From Amorphophallus konjac (Eukaryota; Streptophyta; Magnoliopsida; Alismatales; Araceae): a stretch of 64,000 bases of DNA. Location of the stretch: assembly GCA_022559845.1 (NCBI GenBank), contig CM040125.1, positions 323,771,829 through 323,835,828 on the forward strand. Direction: 5' to 3'. A program made the translations under genes and the position numbers. The first letter of the stretch is position 1; every line of letters begins with the position of its first letter. Positions 44,215 through 56,457 of the stretch are shown in pieces. A model generated the notes under the pieces. It ran no database searches. It saw only the letters and a list, made by a program, of their open reading frames with translations, and was not told the origin of the DNA.

Positions 44215-46144
44215 TGTTGTGCCCCTCGTGACTCAATGATGTTGTATTGTTTTGATGATAGCAAACACTATGAGTCATGTGAGGTTAGAACATATGAGGT
44301 TAGAACATATGGATGTTCTGCATGCAATCTATACATACATGGTTCAATGCATGTTTCATCTTTCAGTGTACATAGTCTGTGCATGAACAGTGCATTCTAC
44401 ATTGGTGCAAGTCCACAAGTATGTACAACATGTGTTGCTGGACGCGACTAACTATATGCATATGTGCATCTTTTACTTTAAAGTCTGTACATTCTTTTTG
44501 ATTCCATGCATACACAAAGTATGTACATTCTTCAGAAGTAAGTCGATGTGGGTACGTTGCATCTGTCGGGACTATACATCGCTGCATGCTTTCAAGTATG
44601 TACAATCCACGTTGCTTCACTCGACCAAGTCAGTGCAAGCACTATTCATCCATTAGCTCAGTTCGCAGCGAAGTCTGTATAGCCCGTGCTCTTCATGTAT
44701 ACACATAGTCAGTGCATCGCCTTGCCTCTCGTATACACAAAATTCATAAAGTTGTGCATCATTTCACAAGTCTGTACAACCTCTGTTAATTCGAGTGTTT
44801 AAGTTCATACATCAGTCCATCAGAGTCTGTACATTATGAATTCATGCTTAAACTATTGGCACAACAAGTCGATGCATCGTTTGTACATTGCACACAAAGT
44901 CTGCACATTCCTCGGTGGCATATCTGTGCATCATTTGTACATTGCAGACAAAGTCTGTACATTCCTCGGTGGCATATCTGTGCATCGTTTGTACATCGCA
45001 CACAAAGTATGTACACTCGTTGGTGGCATGTCCGTGCATTCATCTTCAATGTGCATACTTTCCTGCATGCAAACTGCATTATACGCATCAAGTCTGTACA
45101 TGCTTAGTTCAATTCTCGAACTAACTCGGTGTGTCTTTCTGTCTTTCCTTTCAGATTAAATCAAACTGATGACAAGTCTGATCTGACAGGACTGCTGGTC
45201 AAGGAACTTAAGAAAGGCACGTGATCCAAGAATGGAGGATGTGCCAGGATCGTGACACGTGCATTGCAACAGGCTGAAATGCTGCCACGTGGTCAAGGCG
45301 CTTGTGCGGAAATCGTGGAGGACACACGCCCACCTATCTGCTGCTGCTATATAAAGAAGACTTCTCCATCTGAAGAGATGATAGTGTTGCAGGGAGATAG
45401 AAATTAGATCAAGAAGTGTAGAAGAAGAGAGAGCCTGCACGATCCAGAGACAAGAGAAAGAGAAGAAAAAGAGAAGAAGAGAAGGAGAGAGTTGAGAGAG
45501 AGGAGTCTGAGAGTTTTACTTTGAATGTTTGTTTATTAGTCTCTCGGTTCAGATACCAGAACTGAAATTACTCATTGTGAGCTACATTCCCTCTGGGGAT
45601 TTCTTATTTTTCGTTTGTTTCTATCTTGTTTTCTAAAACCTTGTTTTCAAGCTGTTAGTCAGCAGAGCTAAGCTGTATTGCTCAGCGTTGCAGAGGAGGA
45701 TTCCTCTGGATAGCAAGCTGTGTTGCTCAGCGGGCGAGGTGGATACCTCGGACAGCAAGCAGTGTTGCTCAGCGGTTGTAGGCAAGCTGTGAGGCCCAGC
45801 GGTTGAAGCTGTGTATCAGCAGTTGAAGCCACATTCTAGTTTGGAGTGTGGGGTGGACGTAGATCTCTGGTTTGAGATCGAACCACCTTAAAATTTCCTG
45901 TCTACTGTGCGTTTGTCTTGTGAATTGTTGTGCATCTCGGTTATCTCTTTCATCAGCAGTAGATGCATGTTTAGGATCGTTTATGTTCAGATCTGCTAGA
46001 GTTGGCTTTCTGTGATCGCTCTTGCTTATCTTTCTGTCGTCCAGGATCAGTTTGTTTTATTTCCACACTTGAAATTGCTACAGTCGATTTTATTGGGTGA
46101 CTGATCTATTCACCCCCCTCTAGATCGTTCAAAGACTCTCATCA
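44215..46144 (+). repeat. 3' LTR of the Sirevirus-like element
   Basis: Nearly identical to 35039-36928. The clearest difference is an extra ~40-bp unit (near 45712-45758) containing a second GCAAGCNGTGTTGCTCAGCGG phrase. Promoter motifs are conserved. Confidence 0.95.
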
Positions 46145-46242
46145 TTATCTACACAATAGCCTCCCACACAGAACGAGCTCTTACCTCATTCTGTCCACTC
46201 GTGAACTGATAAGTCCGCTGTAAAGAAATTAAGTTATATGGG

Positions 46243-48205
46243 TGATGCGGGACGGGACGCGACTCGACGTCGATTGATATGCAAATCTTGGACTCTAGGC
46301 AAACTCGCGATCGTCCCTAGCGAGGGAAGCATTCGGACGTGCGCGGTTGAGAAACCGACAAAGAGCTAGGGTGGTCAACTCTCACTTTCGTGCCCGGATC
46401 GGGTCACGGGATGGTCTCGCTCTCTCTCGCAGTGGTGATTGAAATGATATAACGAGCTAGAGTTTCCTATCACTCATGCAGCAGCATATAGAAATATACG
46501 AAGTAAGCAAAAATGCCGAGTGAGGAGTGAACACGATACCTCTACGCTACCGGGCGTGGGGATGACGTTCCCGGCCAAGCTTCGTACTCTTGGTACAGTA
46601 ATTAAATTAATTACAGAAGTGAATTTTCTTGCTCACTCCACGTAGGGAGGTAAAGGGCTACACAAAAATACCGGGAGCACCGAGTTTGGGTTGACGGACA
46701 GCAAGGCGGCGGGTTCCGGGCGATGGCGGGCGGCGGCTCCGAATCTGTGAGTTGCTGGCCGGCAGGATAGAAAGCACGGGCGTCCAAAGGGACGTCGATC
46801 TCTGGGAACCTTCTGAAGGTGACGGTTCACCAGGACGCTGGAAGAGGATCTCTTCTCGATCCCTGGGAGCGGCGGTTGCTGAAGTTACCCCGACGTATTT
46901 TTCCTCGAATTAATTTGTGAACCCTTTTTGCAGGCATGTCTCGGGACAGATCTGGACAGTCTTGCGCACTCTGGCAAAAACAGCCGGTACGCCCAGATCC
47001 GGTGTCGGATCGAAGCGAGGTTAGCGCCGTTCGAAATAGGACTCAGAGATCTTCAACATACTGGAATTTGAGGTCCATCAAGTGAAGGGATTGAAAATCA
47101 AAATGACTGTTCCACAGACTCTTTTCTGACTCGGGATCCAGATCCAGCAGAACAGAAAGGGAGCTGTCTAAAGGCGATTTTTGAATGAGGGGTTGGCGGT
47201 GGATTTAGGGCTTGTGAAAATTATTGGTGGACAAGGACTATGTGGGGGATGTACAGAATTATTTTTGAAATTTTTGGAGAAGACTAAGGGGGTGGGAAAA
47301 ATACGGGATCAAGGATCTATCCTGCAGGTCTGCAACCAGGCAGATTGCGAGGGGTATGAAGAATGACATGGGAGGTGAGGCAAACGAGATCGGAATGGCA
47401 CAAAATTTATATTGCTGGAAATCTAAATCAAAGAGGAACAATCTCTCAAAATCGCAGCTCGATCAGAGCTGGGAGCTGGGAGAACCGACCTTTTCTTTAG
47501 CTTGCTGTTCTGGATCTCGGAGTTTCGGATAGCAGGGTGGATGGTGGCTTGTGGCGGCTTGTTGCCGGCTCCGATGGCGGCACGAACGACGGTGGTGGAG
47601 CTTCACACTCTAGGGAGGAGATATAAATTAGATTCACTCCAATATTGAGGGCTTCACACCCTAGATCAAGAGGAGAGAAGATGAAGAACAAGAAGAACAA
47701 GAAGAGCTTGAGAGAGAGGGGGTGCGCCCTTGGCAATAATTCCAATAATTTTTCTCATTAAAATGCATAAAATGCCACAAGAGACATTAAATACTAAAAC
47801 CCTAGACCTAGCCAAATAACCTAGGTTACCCTTGGTCAAGGGGGCATAAAGGGAAAGGGAGACTAAACAAACAATAAATAAATCCCCATATGGGACAAAG
47901 AAGGGGGCGCCCCCCTCCATAGTCAATATTGACAACCCATGGTCAATATTCCACACTTGACCATGGGCCATCATATTGGGCCCTCTATGAAAGGAGGCCC
48001 ACTAGGGAGGGAAGGCCCAATTGGGCTCTTAAAAGTCTTGAGGCCCATTTGGAGAATTGAACCCCTTACATGAAGTTTAGCGCATATTACATTCTTGACC
48101 CAATTACACTCATAAATACCCACAAATACAAATACACACCCAAATTCATTCCAAAAAAATATCTAAACAAATGTAAATGAAATTACTTGCTCCGATGTCC
48201 CATCA
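46243..48205 (-). mobile_element. Solo LTR (TR-GAG family relative), 2.0 kb
   Basis: TGATGCGGGACGGG at the left and GATGTCCCATCA at the right are the reverse of the LTR ends at 52570-54591. Flanks ATGGG (46238-46242) and ATGGT (48206-48210) agree at four of five bases. Internal blocks, such as the CGTGGGGATGACGTTCCCGG phrase near 46553 and the TTGAGAAACCG phrase near 46347, match the other family members in the same order. No gag and no second LTR are present. Confidence 0.85.
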
Positions 48206-48522
48206 ATGGTTTAGTATACCGAGCATGTTGAGTTTGGGAAAGATGTGAATTAAATGATTAAATTACATACTCTGAACATGTCGAACAATAAATCCTAGAC
48301 GCTGATCAAAAATTCTTTGAAGGATATTGTCAGCCTAGGAACATGCGAACAAACGAGTCTTATAGTATAACGGAAAGCCCCGCAAGGTTCTAATTTATCA
48401 CTGCAATTACAAATGTTAAAATGGTTGGCATTACATAGTTGAAGGATAAATAATGAATATAATTTATAAATTAATAAATTTACCCAGAGATCTAGCACCT
48501 CAGACGTCCATCATGGGCCCCG
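48206..48522. other. Short residual segment, probably CACTA interior
   Basis: AT-rich DNA between two LTR insertions. It may hold an upstream intron or exon of the CACTA gene: a GT donor-like GGGTAAATT lies on the minus strand near 48480. No domain is recognisable. Confidence 0.35.
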
Positions 48523-50444
48523 TGTAACACCCTGGAAATTTCTAGGAATTTTCAGGAATTAAATAAAATTATTAAGCATTTAAAAGACTTAATGGGCTAT
48601 TTAATGAATTATGGGTTAAGTAAATAAATTTGAAGGCCCTAAATTAACCAAATGAATAAGCCCACTTAAATTGGGCTCAAAGACCAATTTCTAAACCCTT
48701 TTGGCCCAAGCATACTTCTAGAGACGTAATTAGGGCTATTTACGGATTTAAAAAGAATAAATGAGCTAATTAGGGGATAAATAAGAAAATCCAAAAAATT
48801 TCAGAAAATCCAGCAGAAGACAGTCTATTGCGTGACCGCGTTCTGATAGAGGCGGCCCGACTGAGACCGCGTTCTACTTCCGTGAACGGGTGATGTAGAG
48901 GCGTGGAAAAATTGGTTTTTTTAGCATCCCAATCCCTATGGATCGAAGCTATCCAATGAGGAAAATATGTCTAGGACTCTAGGGGATCGATCCTACTCCA
49001 AATTAGGACTCCTAGTTTGATCTAATCCCTCAACCCTAGGCCAACTCTATAAATAGAGCCCAGATTCGACCTGCACGAACCTTACTTTGGCTCGCGTGGT
49101 TCCAAGGTAAGACGTCGTCTTGTAAGGTTAAGTCTTTATAATTATTTATTCCTCTTCATGTCTTCTAACTTCCCTCCAACTTTCATGAATTTAGATCAAG
49201 AGGTTAAGGAGTTATAAGGTCGGGAAGTTGCTGGTTCCACACAGGACGCGCAGGAACATGAGCGTACTTCTAGTCAGAAATTAGAACTCTAGAGCAACTC
49301 CAGAGGTAGGTTATCTCATGAACGGCTTAAACATCAAGTTAGGGACAAAAGCCCTCTGATCTTGCTCAATTTCATGTTTTCTACATGGAGTATTTGATGT
49401 TTTCCCATGACTGCGCTTGCATGCTTTTCTTTGCATATTAGCCCAGTACCTCTAAAAAAAGTTAATAATTTTGACTTCAATTCATGTTGGTTTTATAATC
49501 TTCTTCGTTCTAAACATGTTAGCATGTTTTATTATTCTATCCTTTACATTTGCATGCATTAGTTGCCCTAGCATAGGCCCTGCATATTGATTTAAACTTT
49601 GGTCTGTTACAGATAGAAGGCGGTCCATCAGAGACCGCTACTGTCAAGAAGCGGTCCCAGATGGAGCGCTACTTCCAAAAGGCGATTCTCACCTGACTAT
49701 TTTTTATTTTCTGTTAACCCTAAACAAAATGCAGATCAGCCCTATTAAATATATGCTAAGCCTAGGTAATTAGGTCCTATTCCTAGTTATGTCCTGATAT
49801 TCATGATTTTGGTTATATTATGCATCAATCATGATAGTTTTTATGCACATCATGTTTTAGAAACTTATTTTAATCCTATGTTAAAGATATCTTTCTTATG
49901 TTTTGTGGAACTTGTTACATCGATGATTGATCACTATTTTTACACGTACCATACTTCTCTTCAGTCTTTCTTAAGTATATAGCACGTATCTCAGTATGAT
50001 GCTATTAGTTACCTACGCACTTGATAGGAACACTTCTTGGACTTGTGATCCTCTCCGTCGGATATTCCTTCCCTCGGACTAGGTGATCATGTTGCAAGGT
50101 CTCTGTAAGTCTCCGTGAGCCTGAGATTCTGACTAGGACGTCGAGCTGGTTGTACCCTAAAAATCCAATGGTCTAGAAAGCACTTGTGTTACTGGCGTTT
50201 TTCTACAACCTGGACAGATAGCGGCCCTCAGGCGACCGCTACCTCCAAGTAGCGGTCCTGGCGCAATTTCCTTCTGCCAGATTGATCCTGTGTCGACATG
50301 TTCTTCTCTCAGCATGGACTCCATCCTGATAGCGGTCTCGACCTGACCGCTACCTTCAAGAAATGGTCTCCACTTGACCGCATTTTCCTAGTTCATGTCT
50401 AACCTGTGGTTTGACCAAAAGGGTTAAGTCTGCTCTGATCCTAG
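48523..50444 (+). repeat. Truncated Gypsy (chromovirus-type) LTR
   Basis: Begins TGTAACACCCTGGAAATTTC and follows the layout of the LTR at 13987: AATTGGGC-type phrases, a TATA-like TCTATAAATAGAGCC near 49048, GACCTGCACGA...GGCTCGCGTGG, and inverted-repeat units GCGGTC...GACCGC at about 48826, 49620, 49653, 50218, 50252, 50330 and 50362. It lacks the expected 3' part, which is replaced at 50445 by a different LTR start. It carries no coding sequence. Confidence 0.75.
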
Positions 50445-51036
50445 TGTTGTGTGCCTTGCCTTTGTTTATGTTTTTGATGATAACTAAACCTTATGTATGT
50501 TTGCATATGATTTTGATGATAGTGTGCATTCATGATCATTGCCATGTTTTATATGTCTCAGAATCTAGATGATTTGCTTCATGCCATATGAGATTGTAAT
50601 TCTTGGGATGGTAATGAGCTTAAGGCTTTCATACAACCTTGGTGATATATGGCTTTATGATGTGTTCTTAATGCTCTTGATGTTCAAATATGGTTGAGTT
50701 GGCAAATAGTTTTTGAGGCTCAAACATGTTGTTTAAATTCATGGTTTTCATGGATTTTTATGCAATTGACTGTAATGTTTTGAACGTACTTAATCCATGT
50801 TCTTCAAAAAGGTTTTTGAGCTTCCTTGGTTATATACTAAGAGTGTTCGTTTAGCAAAACTGAGTTCTTGCTTGTGCCTTCATGTATATCCTTCAATAGT
50901 TTTCTTGTTGAGATCTTGAATGAACTTTCATGCATATCCTTTCATGTGCTCTTAAGTGTGATGATTGTACTTCATGCATATTTCTCATAGGATCTTTATG
51001 CTAGCTACAAAGTTTGAATTCCTCATGCATGTAAGG
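50445..51036 (+). repeat. Possible Sirevirus LTR fragment
   Basis: TGTTGTGTGCCTTGCC and the following TTTTTGATGATAACTAAACC resemble the start of the LTR at 35039 (TGTTGTGCCCCTCG ... TTTTGATGATAGCAAAC). After that the sequence is TG- and AT-rich, with CATGCATATCCTT phrases and no clear end. Assignment is tentative. Confidence 0.4.
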
Positions 51037-52299
51037 TTTCCCCCAGCACTGTTCGGGCAACGCAGTGGATAACAAAAAATTATTTACCCGAACCCGGCTT
51101 GATGGAATCCTAGATCTGTGCTCTAATCGATGCATTAATCACCCAACCCCTAACTACGGGTTGCAGATTTATACCTTGCGCGGAACGACGCTGTCCGCAG
51201 TGCCCGATGCAGATTCTCATGAACACCGAGCCGCACAGATGCACGGCCTCTAGAGCTGATCCACACGGATCCTCGCGTAATGACGGTATCCTCCCGACAC
51301 GATCTTCCCCAAGCTTTCCCCTTCTAGAGAGAGAAAGCACTTCTAGGGAGAGAGAGAGAGCAATAGGGAGGAAAGGGGAGGAGAGAAAACCTCTCCTTTT
51401 CTTCTTGTAATGATTGGTTCAAAGAAGAGGAAGGTTTTCACGTAGGTGGCATATATATAGGTGTTGGCACTGGCTTATGTTCTCGAACTAATCGAGGATT
51501 AAGCATAGGGAAATACTCCCTAAATGGAGCAAAATGACACATCGCCAAAGTTGCTCTACCAGTAGAGTTGTGCTCGAAAATCGAGTCGTGTTGCCGGGTC
51601 AAGCGGTGCAACATAACAACCGGGCATCGGCCCCGAGCAAATGGCACTATGCCAGTCGATTTCTCGACAAACGAGTCAGTTTCGGGATTCGGGACAACCT
51701 GTCATACCTTACAGCACTCTGTGAAGATTCGGGGATCACCCCGGACACCCTGCATACGGTATTATACTGCCGACGCTTCAACAATCGGGTTAACTTAGGA
51801 CTCAGAACAGCCTGCCGCTTCATACGACTCTTCACTAAGGAGCAAGGGTCACCCCGACCACCAGACAAACGACATCATCATGTCGACGCCCCAGTCACCG
51901 GACCCAACCGAGGGTCCTAACCAGTTAGTAGTGACCTGTGGCAACATCAGCAATCGATCGGGCCCACCTCCGATCACTCAATTTACGGGTTTACCTACGT
52001 TCAGCACAGCTACCTGAGCCGACCCGGTGGCACCCTGACCACAAGACACGCAACGTGGAGCCCATCAATGAGGCTGGGGTCTACCCTCGAGTTGCCTCCC
52101 TCCAACCCTCTGAAGTCAAAGGAAGACCCGTCAAGGCCAACCGCAAGCTTCAGGAGCTCACAACACCCTTACACGGCCCGCACACGCGTGTCGGGAACTT
52201 CCCCAAGCACCTGGTGGGTGCGTATGATCCAGTCACTCTACAGCAAGTCCGAGCCCAACTCGGGACTCCCTGCGACCCATCGCGTCATGCACCACCATC
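51037..52299. other. Unclassified repeat-like DNA, no gene supported
   Basis: GC-richer DNA with a GA-rich patch (51325-51400). Open frames of 60-130 codons occur on both strands but match no family I know. The stretch 51037-51200 could be the reversed end of an LTR, but I cannot prove it. Confidence 0.35.
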
Positions 52300-52385
52300 G
52301 TGCGCCCTCGCACGTTGATCGACCTGTGCGGTCAGGTCGCGGGGTTCGCCCCTTACAGGGGTTTCTGGGGAGAGCCCCCGGAAGA
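52300..52385 (+). other. Multi-hairpin GC-rich module, copy 3
   Basis: GTGCG-CCCT-CGCAC (52300-52313) and CGACCTG-TGCGGT-CAGGTCG (52320-52339) are perfect stems. The rest (GGGGTTCGCCCC, then GGGGTTTCTGGGGAGAGCCCCCGG) has drifted but keeps part of the last stem. It ends in GGAAG as in copy 2. Confidence 0.8.
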
Positions 52386-52400
52386 AAAATTCATGTTTAT

Positions 52401-52540
52401 AAACCCAGTCAAATCCCAATCTAACCCAGTCAAACCCAGTCAAAGCCCGATCAAACCCAGTCTAACCCGATCAAACACCGGTCAAACCCAGTCAAACCCC
52501 GGTCAAACCAAGTCAAACCTCGGTCAAACCCACGTAAACC
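52401..52540. repeat. Short tandem repeat of AGTCAAACCC-type units
   Basis: About fourteen degenerate 9-12-bp units (AGTCAAACCC, GATCAAACCC, GGTCAAACCC). Eight contain GTCAAA, the complement of a W-box-like TTTGAC. It runs into a 22-nt palindrome at 52536-52557. Confidence 0.85.
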
Positions 52541-52569
52541 CCTCCGGGGAGGGGTTTAGGCAGACCAGC

Positions 52570-54591
52570 TGATGGGGACATCGAAGCAAGACCACTCATA
52601 TTTTGTTTGCATTTATTCCCTTTTATATTTGTATGTATACCCTTGTGTTGTATGGGTACACAATTGTGAGTCTTACTAGGTTTTTGTGCAAAATGACAGT
52701 AGGACCAGCAATGGGGCCCTCACTCCTTTCTCATTGGTCCATGTGGCACCATTTGGGTCCATGTATGGCTGGTCAAAGTCCTAGGTGGCATCTAGAAGGT
52801 CAATTGACATATGGAGAGACAAGTGGGTTAAAAATTCAAAGGAGGCCACCTACCTTACCTACCATGTCCCCTTGGTCAAGGGGGCACCCCCCTCCATTTT
52901 TATTTTTGGAAAATATGCTATTAGAACTAATTAGTTCTATACCTTGTATACCCCTCCCAACCCTAGATCTGAGGGCATTAGTGGTCATTTTCCATTTATT
53001 ATATAAGGCATGTATTTCCATTTTTCATGAATTAATGAGAAGAAAATTGTTGAATGGCCTTGAGCCAAGGAAGCTTGCGCACCCCCCTCTCTCTCCTCTG
53101 GTTTTCCTTATCCATCCTCTGCATTTCAGGGTTGTGAACCCTTCTATCTTAGCCCCTCCACCTCTGATTTCATTCTGTGCCGCCGCCGCCGCCGCCGTTC
53201 GTGCCGCCATCAAGCCGTCGCGAAGCCGCTTCTGAAGTTCTATCCAAGGGTCTGTTTGGCTGGATAGAGTCCCACTCCAGAAATTTTAACTCCGAACTCC
53301 AACCATATCTGGAGTTGAGATTTTCAGGGTTGGTTCCTCTCTTGATTCCCAACCTCCAGTAGAAGTTCTTCCCTAGTTCTTTCACCTTTCGACCCCCTTT
53401 TTGATTTTTTTTGGAATCCCCAAATTTATTGGAGGTTCTGTCCACCATCCCCTTCCTCCACAAATTTTCTCTGAATTTCAAAATCTGTCTACATATTTTT
53501 ATAAATTGAGTCTTTTCTCCAAATTCAGATCTGTCTCTGCTGTCCAAATCCGACCCCGAGTCAGTATAAAATCCCCACAAAATCGAAACTTCCACCAAAT
53601 CTTGTATAAGATATATCCCCGTTTTCTCCTCTTCGGTCTCTACAACTTTTAGGAAGGGCCCAAAGGCTGAATCGAAGGTCTACATCACGGTCAATGCCAA
53701 CTCTCAGGAAAACTTAGTTCTGCTCTGAGTTTTCAGATCCTGTGAGCCAGCAGTTTGAAAATTCGATAAAGGCCATCAACGGGAAATTTAATTTTATCTC
53801 TCTGGCCCTAGATCGAAGTACTTCGAAAGAGCTTTCTAACGGTACCTCTTGTGCGTTGATCCGACATTGGGAGTAACCGCATCAGCAGATCTCGCCGGGT
53901 CGCGTGCTGTAAAACAGAATTGCAGATCCGTGGCCAGCAACTCCGGCGGGTGACGATCAGAGCCGCCCGGCCTTCCGGCCGGTGAACCAGCACACCGCCA
54001 TCCCAGGGAGCGCCCCTCCAGGCGTCCCCACCATAGTGGTGCCACCCCGGTCCCACACGGCCCCACTGACCAGCACGTGGGTCCCACAGTCGTGAGTACG
54101 AGTGCCGCCGAAGCTACACAAGAAGCTGCCCGTCAACCCGAACCCGTTACTCCCGGGCCCCATTATGTCGCCCTTTATCTCCCTGCGTGGAGTGGACAGT
54201 CATATTCATTGCTGTAAATTAATTACTTATTATTCCGGGAGTATCGATTCGGCCGGGGTCGTCTTCCCCACGCCGAGAGCGTGGAGGTATCGTGGTCGCT
54301 CCCTTGACTCGGCATTTTGCTTGATTCATATATGCTTTATATGACGCTGCTAGAGAGCATGCTAGGATCGTAGCCCTCTTTACTTTTATATCACCGCTGC
54401 TGCGAGAGAGAGCGAGACCCGTCCCGTGACCCGATCCGGGCACGAAATTATGAGTTGACCACCCTAGCTCTTGCCAGTTTCTCAACCACGCACGCCCGAC
54501 GCTTCCCTCGAAAAGGGACGATCGCGAGCTTGTTTAGAGTCCGAGGGTTGCATTCCCAATTGGAGTCGATTCCGTGGTCCGTCCCGCATCA
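52570..54591 (+). repeat. 5' LTR of the TR-GAG element
   Basis: 2022 bp. A TATA-like TTATATAAGG lies at about 53000. A GCCGCC run (53180-53195) encodes alanines in one frame. Open frames across it, in either direction, are not genes: they are shared with the 3' LTR and broken differently there. Confidence 0.93.
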
Positions 54592-54594
54592 ATT

Positions 54595-54606
54595 TGGTAT
54601 CAGGGC
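54595..54606 (+). promoter_or_regulatory. Primer-binding site (tRNA-Met type)
   Basis: TGGTATCAGGGC, three bases after the LTR end, is one base from TGGTATCAGAGC. Confidence 0.88.
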
Positions 54607-54921
54607 TAGGTTTGAGTCTAGGGTGTCTAAAATCAAAACAAAAAAAAGTGTCATTTACGTCTAGTCATCGTCTAAGTCGGTCTAGGTTGCATTTCATCCC
54701 AATAACCCGGTATATCAAAAGGTGTTGTCCGAACGTTAGGCTACGCCTATCGGGAAGGCCGCACACTTGCGCGAGTGATCTTCAGATCGATTAACTCCGC
54801 CCTGTACCGAGTCTTAGTTAAGTCTAGGTGCATCACTTATTTGCATTGGTCTGTGTCTCCTAGTCCTTGTGTCCTCTGCATGCCCACTCGGCGAGGTACC
54901 CAATACCATCGCCCTGCACCT

Positions 54922-56457
54922 ATGGCCAACCCACGGGATATCATCTCGGGAGACCTTCAGTCCTTGCACGAGGCGATCATGACCCTCGTGGACCAGATGG
55001 ACCAAACCGAGGCAACCTTTAAGAGCTTCTCGGACCGCATAGATGGCCGTTTTAACGCCATGGAGGAACGGATGGAGTCATCCGATAGATCCGTCCAAGG
55101 TCTGGTCGGACGGTTGGATAAGATGTCGCACGGAGACCCTCCTATAGTGGCCCAAGGCCCACTCACACCCGCTCAGGCGGCTGCCCAAGGCCAAGCCATT
55201 ACCATATCCCTGGCCTAGCCCATCCATGTGGCCTAGGACCCGCCCGTACATGCTCCTCAGCCACCACATGCTCCTCCACCCGCCCCTCCTCGGGTTCCCG
55301 AACTCCCGTGCCGTGACCTTGGTCTCGAGGACTATGGGTCCGATAACGCCTACGAGGGGTATGGCCAACGCCGTCGTGGCCTCCAACCATAAAGAGATGA
55401 GGAGGACGATAGGGTCCTTAAGACCGTGTGAGCGGATCCTCCCATTTTTTACGGGTCTTTAGATCCGAAAGTCTATTTAGATTGGGAATTCGGCATGGAC
55501 CGATACTTCGATTGGTACGACATGTCGGAATGTCGAAGGATCCGATTTGCTACCATGAAGCTAATGGGATAGGCACAAACCTATTGGAAGAATGTAGAGA
55601 GCCTGTTACTTCAGCGGCTAGAGCCCCCGATTGATACATGGGGCGAAATGAAGCTTAAGCTTCGGCAAAAGTACCTTCCTCCCACGTACCGTCAACGACT
55701 CATCGATAAGTGGCAAAGTCTTAGCTAGGGAGACCGATCCGTCTCCGAATACATTGCTGAATTTGATGAGTACTTTCTACGATGTGGTGTCACGGAGGAG
55801 AGTACCATGCCCGTTTCCCGCTTTTGACGTGGTTTGCGGCCCCACTATCAGTATGAGATTTTCCGCCGCAATGCCAAGACGTTGGAAGAAGCATATCAAG
55901 TTGCTCTCGAGTTGGAGCAATTTGAGGGAGAGTTCGAGCCTAGCTATCGGTCGGGTCCCACCCCTCTTCGTAGCACCGAGCCCCGCCACTCATTAGGCCT
56001 ACCTCAGCGGGCCCCCATGGCTCGATCTCAGGAGCCCACCCGTCAGGAGCATTTCGCTCCACGGCCTCGCCCTCCCCCACCCCGTGATCTACCTCCATCC
56101 CAACCCCCAGCACCCATTGCCCGCCCTCAGGCACCAGCACCCCCACCCCTATTGCCCACGGCACCTACAGCTCCACCCCTGTTGCCTACACCCCCTGTCC
56201 GTCGGGAGGATAAGGGTAAGGGCCCTCTCATCGGAGAGAGTAGTAGGTCCCGTCTACAGTGTTTCCATTGTCATGGGTTTGGCCACTTTGCCAACCAATG
56301 TCCCACTCGTAGCACACTAGCCCTAGGGGTTGGAGAACCCTCACCTTCTAGGCTTGTGTCCGTCAGTTACGAGGCCGATCAGGAACTAGCTGATGAGTAC
56401 TATGCATCGGGAGGTCTAGAGGAGCCTACCGACGCTCAGGATGCGGCTCTCAGATGA
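54922..56457 (+). pseudogene. TR-GAG gag, one frame with seven C-to-T type stops
   Basis: From ATG 54922 (MANPRDIISGDLQSLHEAIM) a single frame runs to TGA at 56455-56457 without a frameshift. The N-terminus is a coiled-coil-like helix (LVDQMDQTEATFKSFSDRID). The retrotransposon capsid follows (YLDWEFGMDRYFDWYD; EPPIDTWGEMKLKLRQKYLP; VSEYIAEFDEYFLRCGV), then a proline-rich linker. A CCHC knuckle, CFHCHGFGHFANQC, lies at about 56260-56300. Premature stops at 55216, 55234, 55390, 55429, 55570, 55726 and 55825 all replace codons that C-to-T (or G-to-A) change could have made from Gln, Arg or Trp. The capsid would have assembled particles; the knuckle binds RNA. Confidence 0.88.

Larger units (their letters stand above)
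35039..46144 (+). mobile_element. Sirevirus-like Copia retrotransposon, 11.1 kb
   Basis: LTRs 35039-36928 and 44215-46144, primer-binding site TGGTATCAGAGC at 36931, long gag with zinc knuckle and coiled-coil tail, protease, integrase, reverse transcriptase, RNase H, a 1.6-kb region after pol, and several polypurine-tract-like GGGGGAGA motifs. These are Sirevirus traits. Flanks TTATA (35034-35038) and TTATC (46145-46149) agree at four of five positions. The LTRs are almost identical, so the insertion is recent. It lies in an intron of the CACTA transposase gene. Confidence 0.92.
27486..48522 (-). mobile_element. Decayed CACTA (En/Spm) transposon, interrupted by three LTR insertions
   Basis: The left end, CACATTACAAGGAAAAGCAG, resembles CACTACAAGAAAA termini. 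It is followed by many TTTCCGACGG/CCGTCGGAA subterminal motifs (to about 27915), an internal ~180-bp tandem array, and a minus-strand Ptta/En-Spm transposase-type gene. LTR insertions at 29892-33476, 35039-46144 and 46243-48205 interrupt it. I do not find the opposite CACTA terminus. The right limit given is the start of the next LTR and is a guess. Confidence 0.72.

Noticed and set aside
52603..53235. 210-codon frame as a gene
   Set aside because: It lies in the TR-GAG 5' LTR, and its counterpart in the 3' LTR (56984-57613) is interrupted. It is LTR sequence.
55834..56457. A separate 207-residue zinc-knuckle protein
   Set aside because: It is the C-terminal part of the TR-GAG gag, cut off by premature stops in the same frame.
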